A stretch of 64,000 nucleotides of DNA, from NCBI RefSeq assembly GCF_000701665.1, contig NZ_JNJN01000006.1, positions 1-64,000 of the forward strand, written 5' to 3'. The stretch is from Agathobaculum desmolans ATCC 43058. GTDB lineage: Bacteria > Bacillota > Clostridia > Oscillospirales > Butyricicoccaceae. Each line of letters begins with the position of its first letter. The first letter of the stretch is position 1. The notes beneath the pieces are model-generated. The model did not search any database. It was not told the origin of the DNA and saw nothing but the letters and a program-made list of their open reading frames with translations. Made by a program: the position numbers and the translations under genes. Shown here in pieces: positions 33,928 through 43,823 of the stretch.

Positions 33928-34506
33928 TCAGGGCGCAGTCTCCGGACTGCGCCCCTTTGCTTCCCACCGCAGCTCCGCCCGCTCTCCCCGCACCGAGCAC
34001 AGCACAAAAGCCGGGGTCAGTGCAAACGGGCGATCGGATGCAAACGGGCAGGAAAGCCGTAATACATCTCCCTCCCGCTCGATCTGCACCACACCTTCCG
34101 TCAACAGCGCATCCAACACGGTATCCCCGGTTTGCACAGTAAACAAAGGTTCCGCCTGTGCCGGTTCCGCCGTTTGTTCTATTTCCTCTGCTTTGGATGC
34201 CGGATTGCGCCGGATCACCGGCGGCTCTGGTGCAGCCGCCAGATATACCCGCTGCGGCACTGCTGCCGGGCACCCCGCCGTTTTCAAGGTCTCCCTTGAC
34301 AGGCGCCGCCGCAAACGCAGCCGCCCGTCCTCCGGCGCAGGCAGGCCGATCCGCAGCACCGCGCCGGACGCCCACTCCCCATAGCAGCGCAGCAGCTCCC
34401 CCTCGCCGCACAACGTGCAGTCCAGATCGACCTGTACGCCGCGCGCATCCGCCTCCCAGTCCAGTTTACCCACCGAACCGCCGGCAAAATACACTTCCGT
34501 CTGCAT
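33928..34506 (-). CDS. Hypothetical protein
   Basis: A 192-residue protein with no signal peptide or membrane helix and no family I recognise. The N-terminal half (MQTEVYFAGGSVGKLDWEAD, LRIGLPAPEDGRLRLRRRLS) looks beta-rich, a proline/alanine/glutamate-rich linker follows near 105-125, and the C-terminal part is again beta-rich. The start at ATG 34506 has GGAGG nine bases ahead; upstream codons of the open frame lack one. Codon use is like its neighbours, so it appears to be a real gene. Confidence 0.6.
   Translation of the reverse strand: MQTEVYFAGGSVGKLDWEADARGVQVDLDCTLCGEGELLRCYGEWASGAVLRIGLPAPEDGRLRLRRRLSRETLKTAGCPAAVPQRVYLAAAPEPPVIRRNPASKAEEIEQTAEPAQAEPLFTVQTGDTVLDALLTEGVVQIEREGDVLRLSCPFASDRPFALTPAFVLCSVRGERAELRWEAKGRSPETAP
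33931..33954 (+). terminator. Terminator after the DUF1015 gene, overlapping the convergent gene's end
   Basis: GGGCGCAGTC/GACTGCGCCC with a 4-base loop and a short T run. It is also the last codons of the hypothetical gene on the minus strand. Confidence 0.6.
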
Positions 34507-34607
34507 TTTCCAGCCCTCCCGATTCAAACGTTGCCGCTTCCCAACCGCAAACAAACAGCGCGTATCCTACCAACAGGATACGCGCTTTGTTCTGAACATA
34601 TGACGCT

Positions 34608-34970
34608 TCAGCCCTGTATAGAACCCAAACCAAAACTGACAGCCAACGCCTCATCCACATGCCGCATCGCGCCCGCATCCAGTGATCCCATCTTTTCGCG
34701 CAGGCGGCGCTTATCCAGCGTGCGGATCTGCTCGGTCAAAATAATGGAGTCCTTGGTCAGGCCGTAATGCGGTGCGCCGAGCGTAATATGCGTCGGCATT
34801 TTCGCCTTATTGACCTGCGATGTAATGGCGGCTGCGATCACGGTCGGGCTGTATCGGTTGCCGACGTTGTTCTGCACGATCAGCACCGGACGAACCCCTC
34901 CCTGTTCGCTGCCGACTACCGGACTGAGGTCGGCGTAGTAAATATCGCCCCGTTTGATATTAGTATCCAC
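34608..34970 (-). CDS. MazF/EndoA (PemK-family) mRNA interferase, without an adjacent antitoxin
   Basis: A 120-residue toxin-family RNase closely following Bacillus Endo[22 protein letters not shown] with the catalytic Arg just after ([10 protein letters not shown]), the ITSQ segment with its Thr/Ser, and [17 protein letters not shown]. EndoA cuts mRNA at short specific sequences. GTG 34970 with GGAG ten bases ahead was chosen. In Bacillus an antitoxin gene lies between alr and endoA; here the 163-base gap after alr holds only a terminator, so the antitoxin is elsewhere or lost. Confidence 0.9.
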   Translation of the reverse strand: MDTNIKRGDIYYADLSPVVGSEQGGVRPVLIVQNNVGNRYSPTVIAAAITSQVNKAKMPTHITLGAPHYGLTKDSIILTEQIRTLDKRRLREKMGSLDAGAMRHVDEALAVSFGLGSIQG

Positions 34971-35077
34971 GTTGGTCACACTCCGATAAAATAGATTTGC
35001 GTTACCCGCAAACCTATTTTCCCCGTGCTGCCGCAAAATATAACCGGCACAGCAAATTTGTACAATGCAAAATACAA

Positions 35078-35107
35078 GGGGATGGGAATGCATTGCTTCC
35101 CATCCCC
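35078..35107 (-). terminator. Terminator between alr and mazF
   Basis: GGGGATGGGAA/TTCCCATCCCC, 27 bases past the alr stop, with TTGTATTTTGC following on the minus strand. It should separate mazF from alr transcription. Confidence 0.7.
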
Positions 35108-35133
35108 AGTTTATGCCGCAATTTACCGTCTTG

Positions 35134-36255
35134 TCATCCTACATAAAACCGTGGTACACGGCTGCTCACCGCACAGATCACCTCATACGAAATCGTGCCC
35201 GCAGCCTGCGCGGTATCCTCCGCTGTCCACACGGACGGCCCGAACACCGTTACCTCATCCCCGCGGCGCACCTGTGCGCCCTCTGGGATCTGTACCATGC
35301 ACATATCCATGCAGATCCGCCCCAGCACAGGAGCGCACTGCCCGTTCAGCACAACATGCGCCCGTCCTGAGCCTGTGCGCAGGAATCCATCCGCATACCC
35401 CATAGAAACCACCGCAATCCGTGTCGGCGCATCGGTTTCAAAGGTACGTCCATAGCTGATCGTGGTATGTGCCGGGATCTCGCGCACCTGCACGACCCGC
35501 GCCTTTACCGTCATCGCCGGATGAAGATCCAGCACCGGCGGCACCGAGCAATCCGGGCGGCAGCCGTACAGAATAATGCCCGCCCGTGTCATCGTACAGT
35601 GCATCCGCTCATAATGCTGTATCGCACCGCTGTTGGCACAGTGCCGCAGCGGCAGCGCTAAACCGGCGCGCTGTAAATCCTCACAAACTGCGGCAAAGCG
35701 TTCATACTGCAATGCCGTGTATTCCGTCCCCTCCGGCACATCGGACACGGCAAAATGGGTAAATATCCCTTCTGCATGCAGACCGGGCAAAGCTGCACAG
35801 GATAAAATACGCTGCACGGTGCGCTCCCGCTCCCACGCAGGGAAGCCAAGCCGGGTCATCCCTGTATCCAGCTTGATGTGCACGGTGATCGTTTCTCCCG
35901 TGCGCCGGGCTGCTGCCGACAGCAACTGCGCCGTTTCCTCATCATACACCGGCGCGGTAATGTGCTCCCGCGCGATCGTATCCATATCCGCTTCATCCAC
36001 ATAGCCCAAAATAAGAATCGGCTTGGTAATGCCGTTTTCCCGCAGCTCCACTGCCTCCGGCACGGTAGCCACCGCAAAATACGGCGCTCCCAGCGCCTGC
36101 AGCCGCTGTGCCACCGGCACTGCACCGTGACCATAGGCATCCGCCTTGACAACGCACAGCACCGGCGACTTTGCCTGCGCACAGATCACACGGTAATTAT
36201 GTTCGATCGCACCCAGATCGATCTGCGCCCAAGTGCGGTGTTTGCTCGGTTTCAT
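35134..36255 (-). CDS. alr: Alanine racemase
   Basis: A 373-residue PLP enzyme making D-alanine for peptidoglycan. The PLP lysine is K37 in [10 protein letters not shown], and the second catalytic base is the Tyr in [11 protein letters not shown] (about 265). Both domains are complete. It is the last gene of a run nnrD-lipoprotein-alr in the same direction, an order common in Clostridia, often followed by mazF. Confidence 0.95.
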   Translation of the reverse strand: MKPSKHRTWAQIDLGAIEHNYRVICAQAKSPVLCVVKADAYGHGAVPVAQRLQALGAPYFAVATVPEAVELRENGITKPILILGYVDEADMDTIAREHITAPVYDEETAQLLSAAARRTGETITVHIKLDTGMTRLGFPAWERERTVQRILSCAALPGLHAEGIFTHFAVSDVPEGTEYTALQYERFAAVCEDLQRAGLALPLRHCANSGAIQHYERMHCTMTRAGIILYGCRPDCSVPPVLDLHPAMTVKARVVQVREIPAHTTISYGRTFETDAPTRIAVVSMGYADGFLRTGSGRAHVVLNGQCAPVLGRICMDMCMVQIPEGAQVRRGDEVTVFGPSVWTAEDTAQAAGTISYEVICAVSSRVPRFYVG

Positions 36256-36274
36256 GTTTCATTCATCCCCATAT

Positions 36275-36853
36275 TTATGTTTCCTGATATGCTGTAACCT
36301 GCAAGGTCAGCACCCGCGTGCCATCCGCATACAGCTCCGCACAAACGGGCTGCAAGCCCTGTTCAGTCAGCCAGACCTGCTTTTCGACCCGCTCGCCGTC
36401 CGTTTCTCCCTCATACCGCAGCACCAGCAGCGCACGTCCGTCCGTGTGCTCGGTCCACATCTGCGCCGGTTCAGCCATGCGCAGATCGCACAGCAAGCAG
36501 AACAGCGCATCCGCCGGTGTCAATCCGGTGCGCTGCGGCATGGCGTGCTCCAATGCCAAGCCGTCATACTGCAGCACCAGAGAAGCGCTGTCCTCCCCGG
36601 CGATCGTCCCGCCGATCCCGGCAACCGATTCCGGTGCCGTGATCGTAAAGGAATCGGCATCTTCTCTATTATACGCGTACTCGCTTTCAAATTCCAGCAC
36701 CGATCCATCCAGATCGGAAATAATTTTCAATTGTGCCGTAAAGCCGTCCAGTGTTTCAAAATGCGCCCGTACCTGACTGCTGTCCACAGGCTTTCCGCAT
36801 CCGGACAGCATGAGCAGCACCAATAGCACCGCCGCGTATCGTAACCTGTTCAG
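36275..36853 (-). CDS. Putative lipoprotein, LolA-like
   Basis: A 192-residue exported lipoprotein: a hydrophobic leader RLRYAAVLLVLLMLSGC ends in the lipobox LSGC. The remainder is beta-rich with FETLDGFTAQLKIISDLDG, resembling LolA/LppX-type lipid-carrier folds (DUF4367/outer-membrane-lipoprotein-sorting-like in Firmicutes). The start is unclear: the open frame has an ATG at 36898 inside nnrD, whereas the nnrD stop and GGAG (36866-36863) put a CTG at 36853 at ideal distance. I used the CTG, with reservation. Confidence 0.65.
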   Translation of the reverse strand: MNRLRYAAVLLVLLMLSGCGKPVDSSQVRAHFETLDGFTAQLKIISDLDGSVLEFESEYAYNREDADSFTITAPESVAGIGGTIAGEDSASLVLQYDGLALEHAMPQRTGLTPADALFCLLCDLRMAEPAQMWTEHTDGRALLVLRYEGETDGERVEKQVWLTEQGLQPVCAELYADGTRVLTLQVTAYQET

Positions 36854-36857
36854 AAGT

Positions 36858-37724
36858 TCACCACTCCTTCGTATTGTAACGCCGGAGCAGCACCGCAAGC
36901 TGCCCGAGCATATCCCCCGGCGTCATACCGTACTCGCTGTATGCATTCGCGGCATAGTCACCCGCACGTCCATGCAGCCATGCTGCCGCGCAGGCCGCAT
37001 CCTCCGCCCGCAGCCCCTGTCCGCAAAGCGATACCAGCATCCCCGCCAGTACATCGCCGCTGCCGCCCTTCGCCATGCCGGGATTGCCCGAATGATTCCG
37101 GTAAGCCGTGCCGTCCGGCGTATAAATTTGCGTGCGGTGGCCTTTATACAGCAGAACACAGCGCATTTCACAGGCAAAAGCCGCCAATTCCTCCGCAGAA
37201 GGCGTGCGCATTCCGCTCAGGCGCGCAAATTCCCCGGCGTGCGGTGTCAGGATCACCGGCTTAGCTGTCTGCCGTAAGATATTCTTATGCGCCGCAACGG
37301 CATTTATGCCGTCTGCATCCAAAACGATCGGGCACGCTGCCTGCCGCAGCAGGCCGGATACCACCGCCTCCACCCCGGCCGAGCGCCCCAGTCCGCAGCC
37401 GATCAGCATAGCATCTGCTTTTTCCGCCAATGCCAACAAAGACGGCAGCGCATCAGCAGAAAGCGTGCCGTCCGCTCCGCCGGGTACCGGACGCACCACC
37501 GGCTCATTCAGCTTAACGACCAGCGTCGGCCATGCCTGCTCCGGTACCGCCAGCGTTACCACACCGCTTCCCATGCGCACCGCCCCTTGCGCTGCAAAAT
37601 ATGCTGCGCCGGTATACCCCACGCAGCCGCAGACGCACAGCACGCGTCCGTAGTCATTTTTATCGGATTCCGCCCGGCGCGGCGGGATCAGACGGTCGAT
37701 ATAGGCCTGATCCAGTTCTATCAT
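36858..37724 (-). CDS. nnrD: ADP-dependent NAD(P)HX dehydratase (single-domain)
   Basis: A 288-residue ribokinase-like repair enzyme that dehydrates hydrated NAD(P)H. The family blocks KNDYGRVLCVCGCVGYTGAAYFAA, ILTPHAGEFARL and NPGMAKGGSGDVLAGML are present. The epimerase domain (NnrE) that is fused in many bacteria is absent. The ATG at 37724 has GGGGAG upstream; the frame is open further but without a better start. The next gene begins four bases after its stop. Confidence 0.92.
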   Translation of the reverse strand: MIELDQAYIDRLIPPRRAESDKNDYGRVLCVCGCVGYTGAAYFAAQGAVRMGSGVVTLAVPEQAWPTLVVKLNEPVVRPVPGGADGTLSADALPSLLALAEKADAMLIGCGLGRSAGVEAVVSGLLRQAACPIVLDADGINAVAAHKNILRQTAKPVILTPHAGEFARLSGMRTPSAEELAAFACEMRCVLLYKGHRTQIYTPDGTAYRNHSGNPGMAKGGSGDVLAGMLVSLCGQGLRAEDAACAAAWLHGRAGDYAANAYSEYGMTPGDMLGQLAVLLRRYNTKEW

Positions 37725-37810
37725 ATCTGTTTCGCTCCCCTCCCACAGCAATTCTCGCCGCACCACACTTCTTTCTGCCGCATACAATGCACAGAAGGAG
37801 TGTGATCTGC

Positions 37811-38383
37811 TTGGCGATCCGTATTTTTATTGATCAGGGGCACAATCCCAGCGGCCCCAACACCGGCGCAGAAGGCAATGGACTGCGCGAACAGGACATC
37901 ACTTATGCTGTCGGCCTGTATCTGGCCGGCCTGCTGCGCGACGACCCGCGCTTTGAGGTGCGGCAGAGCCGCAATACGCCGGACGAAGTGCTCGGCACCA
38001 GCAACAGCACCAGTCTGGCTGCCCGTGTCCGCGCCGCAAACAACTGGCCGGCGGATTATTTTATCAGCATCCACTGCAATTCCAATCCCAATCCGGCCAT
38101 CAACGGCAGCGAAGTATATGTATACCGTACCAACTCACAGCCTTACTGGCTGGCGCAGCACGTGCTGAACGGCATTGTCGCACGCACCGGCACCAAGGAC
38201 AATGGTGTGCGGCTGAATCCTGCCCTGTATGTGCTGCGGCGCACGCAAATGCCGGCAATTCTGGTCGAGCTGGCCTATCTGAGCAACCAGGAGGATGCCC
38301 GCCGTCTGGAATCCGATCCCTTCGGGTTTGCGCAGGGGATCTATAACGGTCTGCTCAGCTATTTCGGCTTTGCGCCGCTGTAA
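37811..38383 (+). CDS. N-acetylmuramoyl-L-alanine amidase (Amidase_3), no signal peptide
   Basis: A 190-residue zinc amidase cutting the MurNAc-L-Ala bond in peptidoglycan. Zinc ligands are visible in IDQGHNP, the Glu of GLREQD and the His of ISIHCNSN, and the catalytic Glu in LVELAYLSN. The domain is nearly the whole protein: there is no secretion signal and no cell-wall-binding repeat, as in some spore or mother-cell-lysis amidases. The start is TTG 37811 with GAAGGAG ten bases ahead; the in-frame GTG at 37802 is too close to it. Confidence 0.88.
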   Translation: MAIRIFIDQGHNPSGPNTGAEGNGLREQDITYAVGLYLAGLLRDDPRFEVRQSRNTPDEVLGTSNSTSLAARVRAANNWPADYFISIHCNSNPNPAINGSEVYVYRTNSQPYWLAQHVLNGIVARTGTKDNGVRLNPALYVLRRTQMPAILVELAYLSNQEDARRLESDPFGFAQGIYNGLLSYFGFAPL

Positions 38384-38481
38384 TCCGGTGGCCGTCGCGG
38401 AAAATCCTTTTTTCTGCCGTGCTGCGACTGAACGCAGACAAACACTGAGCAAACGCTCTGCACAAAACACAATTTTCTCCC

Positions 38482-38523
38482 AAAGCATAAAAACCGAGGC
38501 TTCTGTCCCCGGTTTTTATGCTT
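38482..38523. terminator. Bidirectional terminator between the amidase and SDR genes
   Basis: AAGCATAAAAACCG/CGGTTTTTATGCTT, a 14-bp stem placed between convergent genes. Confidence 0.75.
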
Positions 38524-38575
38524 TAAGCTGCAATTTCTGCTGCAGGCGCATTGCCGCAGCACCATGTCATCCTAT

Positions 38576-39289
38576 TCAAAACCCACCGGTCACACCAAGC
38601 ACCTGCCCGGTCACAAACGATGCCTGCTCCGAGCATAGAAACAGCACGGCTGCGGCAACCTCATCCGCCGTTCCAATCCGCCCCAACGGCGTCTCCTCCG
38701 CCAGCTCCTGCATGGTTTGCGCACTGTGCACGGCATTCATATCCGTACCGATGACACCGGGCGCTACGCAGTTAACACGGATACCGCTCGGCCCAAGCTC
38801 CAGTGCAAGCGATTTGGTCAGCCCGATCAGCGCCGCCTTGCTTGCTGCATAGTGGCTTTCACAGGACGCACCTGTCTGTCCCCACATGGAGGAAATCGTT
38901 ACAATGCTGCCGCGCTTGCGATGCAGCAGCTCGGGCAGAGCCGTCCGGATCGTACGCACTGCACCCAGCAGGTTCACATCCAGCATCTGCTGCCAATCCG
39001 CATCCGTAATGTCCTGAAACATTTTTTGCTGCGCAATACCCGCGTTGCAGATCACCGCATCCAATGCGCCAAAGTGCCTCTGCGCCTCGCTTACAGCACG
39101 AGCCGCGGCGCGGCTGTCCTGCAGATCCGCGCAAAGCGGCAATGCGCCGGTCTCTTCCGCCAGCGCACCGGACAGTGCGCGGCTTTCCCGATAGGTAAAC
39201 GCCACATTCCATCCGGCTGCCGCAAACGCACGCACACAGGCTGCACCGATCCCGCGGGAGCCGCCGGTGATCAAAACGGTCTGCGGCAT
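38576..39289 (-). CDS. Short-chain dehydrogenase/reductase (FabG-like)
   Basis: A 237-residue NAD(P)-dependent SDR: cofactor motif TGGSRGIG (about 8-15), NAG in VICNAGIA, catalytic Ser in TISSMWGQ and YAASK, and the C-terminal GQVLGVTGGF. It is close to 3-oxoacyl-ACP reductase, but standing after pfkA rather than in a fab cluster makes the substrate uncertain. It starts one base after the pfkA stop, so it is the last gene of the murB-to-pfkA run. Confidence 0.85.
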   Translation of the reverse strand: MPQTVLITGGSRGIGAACVRAFAAAGWNVAFTYRESRALSGALAEETGALPLCADLQDSRAAARAVSEAQRHFGALDAVICNAGIAQQKMFQDITDADWQQMLDVNLLGAVRTIRTALPELLHRKRGSIVTISSMWGQTGASCESHYAASKAALIGLTKSLALELGPSGIRVNCVAPGVIGTDMNAVHSAQTMQELAEETPLGRIGTADEVAAAVLFLCSEQASFVTGQVLGVTGGF

Positions 39290-39290
39290 A

Positions 39291-40265
39291 TCAGATCGCC
39301 ACCGTCTGCTGCGCTTCAAACAGGCACTGGTTCAGATCCTTCTTGCGGGACAGACCTTCCTCAATATCCAGATCGGTCACGATATTATTATCCAGCACGA
39401 CCACGCGGTTGGTCTTGCCCTCCATCAGCGCCCGAACAGCCGCGTAACCCATGCGGGTCGCCATGACGCGATCCTCTGCCGTCGGCGAACCGCCGCGCTG
39501 GATATGTCCGAGAATGGTCACGCGGGTATCAATGCCGGTCGCTTCGTGGATCTGGTCGGCAACCTCCTGTGCGGAGCCATACCCCTCCGCCACGATGATA
39601 ATATGATGGTTGCGGCCTTTGATACGCCCGATGCGCATTTTTTCCACGATATCCGTGTCAAAATCCAGCTTACGCTCCGGCAGACAAATCGCTGTTGCAC
39701 CCACCGCGCAGCCAACCTGCAGCGCCAGATGACCTGCCCGGCGTCCCATGACCTCAACCACCGAGCAGCGCTCATGCGACTGCATGGTATCGCGCAGCTT
39801 ATCGATGCACTCGATCGCCGTATTGCAGGCCGTATCAAAGCCGATGGTATAGTCTGTACAAACGATATCATTATCAATCGTACCGGGCACACCAATGCAG
39901 GGTACCCCCTTGCGGGACAGCGCCTGCGCGCCGCGGAATGTACCGTCGCCGCCGCAGCAGATCAGGCCGTCAATGCCGAGATACTTGCAGGTATCCGCTG
40001 CCTTCTGCAGGCCTTCCTCGGTCAGCATTTCCTTGCAGCGCGCAGTGTACAGCATGGTTCCGCCGCGGCGGATGATGCCGTCCACGCTGCGCGCGCCCAT
40101 CTCAATGATATCGCCGTTGATCAGGCCGCTGTATCCGCGCCGGATGCCCAGCACGGAAATATCATGCGCCGATGCTGTACGAACGACCGACCGGATCATT
40201 GCGTTCATCCCGGGCGCGTCGCCGCCGCTCGTCAGCACGCCAATTCTGCGAATCTGTTTTTCCAT
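39291..40265 (-). CDS. pfkA: ATP-dependent 6-phosphofructokinase
   Basis: A 324-residue glycolytic enzyme of the bacterial PfkA type. It shows LTSGGDAPGMNAMIR, CCGGDGTFRGA, the catalytic VPGTIDNDI (PGTIDND) and EVMGRRAGHLAL. The Gly in CCGGDGT marks ATP rather than pyrophosphate as donor. AGGAGG precedes the ATG. It follows dnaE by 42 bases, a common clostridial arrangement. Confidence 0.96.
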   Translation of the reverse strand: MEKQIRRIGVLTSGGDAPGMNAMIRSVVRTASAHDISVLGIRRGYSGLINGDIIEMGARSVDGIIRRGGTMLYTARCKEMLTEEGLQKAADTCKYLGIDGLICCGGDGTFRGAQALSRKGVPCIGVPGTIDNDIVCTDYTIGFDTACNTAIECIDKLRDTMQSHERCSVVEVMGRRAGHLALQVGCAVGATAICLPERKLDFDTDIVEKMRIGRIKGRNHHIIIVAEGYGSAQEVADQIHEATGIDTRVTILGHIQRGGSPTAEDRVMATRMGYAAVRALMEGKTNRVVVLDNNIVTDLDIEEGLSRKKDLNQCLFEAQQTVAI

Positions 40266-40307
40266 AATAAACCTCCTGTATCGGTGCTGTATTGTTGCCG
40301 TATCCTT

Positions 40308-43300
40308 TTATTGTAGTATAACATTTTCTTCGCCCAAGAGGAAGCGTAATTTTTCCAAAAACGCCACATCCGGGCGGCACCAGTACGTGCGCTTGGCCAA
40401 TGTTTTTTTTCTGGTATCCATTGGATACAGATAAACCGGCGTATCCCCCGGCTGCGTCAGCAGCGCTGCTTTGATCCGCGGCCACTCATCGCTCTTCATG
40501 CTGCCAATACGCAGAAACAGCTTATGCGGTGCCAGCTTGGCCGCCTGCTGATCGGTATACACCGACCGAGCCGGGTCACTGCGCGCCTGCATACTGTCCA
40601 CCGCACTTTCGGTCAGCGGCTGTGCTTCGTCCAGCAGCACCTTGGGGGCTTCGTCCTCACGGGTGTCAATCCGCCCGGTCAGCAGCACCGCGCTGTCCTC
40701 CGTCAGGTATGCGCCGCACTGCTGCAGCGAACGCGGGAATACGACCAGTTCAATCGAAGCCGTCTCATCCTCCACGGTCACGTAAGCCATCATCGCACCG
40801 TTTTTGGTGGATTTGAGCCGCACCGCCGTGATAACGCAGGCCAGCCGCACGGTCATCCCGTCGCGGAACACCGGTTTTTCGCTCTCGCCGCCCAGATCGT
40901 CAATGATCCGGCGGATCGCGGCGGCATCCGCCTTACGCGCCAGCGTGCGGTATTCGTCCATCGGATGCCCGGACAAATACAGACCGGTCGTTTCCTTCTC
41001 CATCGAAAGCAGCTCACGCTTGGACACCTCGGGGATATCGGGCAGCGCGATCTGGCTGTCCTGCACGGCGTCATTCCCCATGCCGAACAGATCCATCTGC
41101 CCTTCAATATTCTTTTTCCTGCTCTGCGCGACCGCGTCCACGACCGCACCTGCGATTTTCAGCAGTTGGCTGCGGCGGTAGCCCATGGAATCAAACGCCC
41201 CCGCCTTGATCATACTCTCGAGTGCCCGACGGTTGAGCTCGCGGTCGTACATCCGCTCACAAAAATCCTGAAACGAGCCAAACAGCCCGCCGCTCTCCCG
41301 CTCTTCAACCAACTGCCGCATGAAGCTGCGCCCCACGCCCTTAACCGCCGCCAAACCAAATCGGATATCCTGCCCGGAAACCGAAAAGCTGTCGTAAGAC
41401 TCATTCACATCCGGTGGCAGCACGCGAATAGCCATTTCCCGCGCGGCCTGAATGTATTCCGAAATTTTGTCCGATGAATCCAGCACACTGGTCAGCAGCG
41501 CCGCCATATACTCCCGCGGATAGTGACACTTCAGATACGCAGTGCGGAATGAGACCACTGCATAGCACACGGCATGCGCCTTGTTGAAGGCATAGTTGGC
41601 AAAATCCATAATTTCATCAAACAGGCTGGCCGCAACCGACTCGGGCACACCGCGTTTGACCGCCCCGTCGATCCCCTGCGTCTCGTCGCCGTGGATAAAC
41701 GTGACGCGTTCCTTTTCCAGCTCCTTCATTTTCTTTTTGCTCATCGCGCGGCGCACCATATCCGCCTTGCCGAGCGAATACCCCGCGAGCGACTGAAACA
41801 CCTGCATGACCTGCTCCTGATAGATCATGCAGCCGTAAGTGACTTTGAGGATCGGTTCCAGCAGCGGATGCTTGTACGTCACCTTCTCCGGGTGATGGCG
41901 GCACTCGATATACCGCGGGATCGACTGCATCGGCCCCGGCCGGTACAGCGCCACAACCGCCGTGATATCCTCGATCGACTGCGGGCGCAAACCGGTAACG
42001 ACATTGGTGATGCCCGCACTTTCCAGCTGGAACACACCCATTGTTGAGCCGCGGCCGAGCATCTCATAGGTCGCCGGATCATTCATATCCACCTTTTCAA
42101 TGTCAAAATCCGGCGTATGGCGGCGGATCATCTTTTCTGCATCCGCGATAACCGTCAGGTTGCGCAGACCAAGGAAATCCATCTTGAGCAGCCCCAGCTC
42201 CTCCAGTGTAACCATGGTAAACTGTGTAACCATCTGCTCATCGTTGCGCGCCAGCGGCACATAGGTATCCACCGGATCCTTGGTGATAACCACGCCTGCG
42301 GCATGAGTCGAAGCGTGCCGCGGCATGCCTTCCAGTGCGCGCGCAGTATCGATCAGCTCGCGTACCTGCGGCGCTTCATCATACATTTTTTTCAGCTCAG
42401 GATTGATCGCCAGCGCCTTATCGATCGTGATATGCAGTTCGTTCGGCACCTGCTTGGCAACGGCGTCCACCTCGTTATAGGGAATGTTCAGCGCCCGTCC
42501 CACATCGCGGATCGCGCCGCGCGCCGCCATCGTGCCAAAGGTAACGATCTGTGCCACCCGGTCCTTGCCGTATTTGCTCGTAACGTATTCAATGACCTCC
42601 GGCCGGCGCACATAGCAGAAGTCCACGTCGATATCCGGCATGGAAACGCGCTCCGGATTGAGGAACCGTTCAAAATACAGCGAATAGTGGATCGGATCCA
42701 GATCTGTGATACCCAGACAGTACGACACGATCGAACCTGCGGCCGACCCGCGCCCCGGTCCGACCGGTATGCCCTGCCGCTTGGCATAGCCGATAAAATC
42801 CGAAACGATCAGAAAGTAATCGACAAACCCCATCTTGGCAATCATATCGATTTCATATTGCAAACGCTTACGCACCGTGCCGTCATCCTCCGGATAACGC
42901 TGCGCAAAGCCTTCCGCACACAGCTTTTGCAGGTATTCCAGTGCTGTGTATCCCGCAGGCACATCAAATTCAGGCAGATGATATTTGCCGAATTCAAATT
43001 CCACCTGACAGCGCTCCGCGATCTTTACCGTATTGGCCAGTGCCTCGGGATGCTCAGGAAACAGCGCTGCCATCTCGTCCGCGTCCTTGATGTAAAACTC
43101 CTGCGTTTCAAACTTCATCCGCGTGGGATCATCCACGGTTTTTCCCATCTGGATGGACATGAGAACATCCTGTATTCTGGCATCCTGACGGGAAAGGTAG
43201 TGCGCGTCATTTGTTGCAACAAGACCGATATCCAATTCCTTTGCGAGCTGAAACAGCCCGTCGTTTACTTTTTTCTGGATATCGATTCCGTGATCCTGTA

Positions 43301-43823
43301 CCTCCAGATAAAAATGATCACGGTCGAATATTTCAAGGAACTCCTCACACAGTTCATAGGCCCCGTCCATATCCCCGTCTGCCAACGCCCGCGGAACAGC
43401 ACCCGCCAAACAAGCCGACAGGCAGATCAGCCCCTCGCTGTGCTGCCGCAGCAATTCCATATCAATGCGCGGCTTCATGTAAAAGCCTTCGGAGAAACCC
43501 AGCGATACCATATGGATCAGGTTGCGGTAGCCGGTCATATTTTCGCACAGCAGGATCAAATGGCTGTGCCACTCCCCATTCACATAGCTGCGGTCGAAAC
43601 GCGAATGAGGCGCCAAATAAACCTCACAGCCGATGACCGGATGGATCCCCTTGGCCTTGCAGGCACGATAAAAATCAATCACACCGTACATCACACCATG
43701 ATCGGTCAGTGCGCAGGCGGTCTGCCCGAGTGCCGCCACCCGATCGACCAACCCCTCGATCCGGCATGCGCCGTCCAGCAGGCTATATTCACTATGTACA
43801 TGCAAATGCGCAAATGGTACCAT
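40308..43823 (-). CDS. dnaE: DNA polymerase III alpha subunit (DnaE type)
   Basis: A 1171-residue replicative polymerase. The N-terminal PHP domain starts with LHVHSEYSLLDGACRI, the polymerase active site is in SMPDIDVDFCYVRR (about 400), a helix-hairpin-helix region follows near 830-860, and an OB-fold (about 990-1070) leads to the C-terminus. Firmicutes also carry PolC; this is the DnaE1/DnaE3-like subunit used for lagging-strand priming. Its ATG follows the whiA stop directly, so the two are coupled. Confidence 0.96.
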   Translation of the reverse strand: MVPFAHLHVHSEYSLLDGACRIEGLVDRVAALGQTACALTDHGVMYGVIDFYRACKAKGIHPVIGCEVYLAPHSRFDRSYVNGEWHSHLILLCENMTGYRNLIHMVSLGFSEGFYMKPRIDMELLRQHSEGLICLSACLAGAVPRALADGDMDGAYELCEEFLEIFDRDHFYLEVQDHGIDIQKKVNDGLFQLAKELDIGLVATNDAHYLSRQDARIQDVLMSIQMGKTVDDPTRMKFETQEFYIKDADEMAALFPEHPEALANTVKIAERCQVEFEFGKYHLPEFDVPAGYTALEYLQKLCAEGFAQRYPEDDGTVRKRLQYEIDMIAKMGFVDYFLIVSDFIGYAKRQGIPVGPGRGSAAGSIVSYCLGITDLDPIHYSLYFERFLNPERVSMPDIDVDFCYVRRPEVIEYVTSKYGKDRVAQIVTFGTMAARGAIRDVGRALNIPYNEVDAVAKQVPNELHITIDKALAINPELKKMYDEAPQVRELIDTARALEGMPRHASTHAAGVVITKDPVDTYVPLARNDEQMVTQFTMVTLEELGLLKMDFLGLRNLTVIADAEKMIRRHTPDFDIEKVDMNDPATYEMLGRGSTMGVFQLESAGITNVVTGLRPQSIEDITAVVALYRPGPMQSIPRYIECRHHPEKVTYKHPLLEPILKVTYGCMIYQEQVMQVFQSLAGYSLGKADMVRRAMSKKKMKELEKERVTFIHGDETQGIDGAVKRGVPESVAASLFDEIMDFANYAFNKAHAVCYAVVSFRTAYLKCHYPREYMAALLTSVLDSSDKISEYIQAAREMAIRVLPPDVNESYDSFSVSGQDIRFGLAAVKGVGRSFMRQLVEERESGGLFGSFQDFCERMYDRELNRRALESMIKAGAFDSMGYRRSQLLKIAGAVVDAVAQSRKKNIEGQMDLFGMGNDAVQDSQIALPDIPEVSKRELLSMEKETTGLYLSGHPMDEYRTLARKADAAAIRRIIDDLGGESEKPVFRDGMTVRLACVITAVRLKSTKNGAMMAYVTVEDETASIELVVFPRSLQQCGAYLTEDSAVLLTGRIDTREDEAPKVLLDEAQPLTESAVDSMQARSDPARSVYTDQQAAKLAPHKLFLRIGSMKSDEWPRIKAALLTQPGDTPVYLYPMDTRKKTLAKRTYWCRPDVAFLEKLRFLLGEENVILQ

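Noticed and set aside
35008-35093. Antitoxin gene in the alr-mazF gap
   Set aside because: The only open frame there runs in frame into mazF itself, is short, and has no resemblance to a ribbon-helix-helix or AbrB-type antitoxin.
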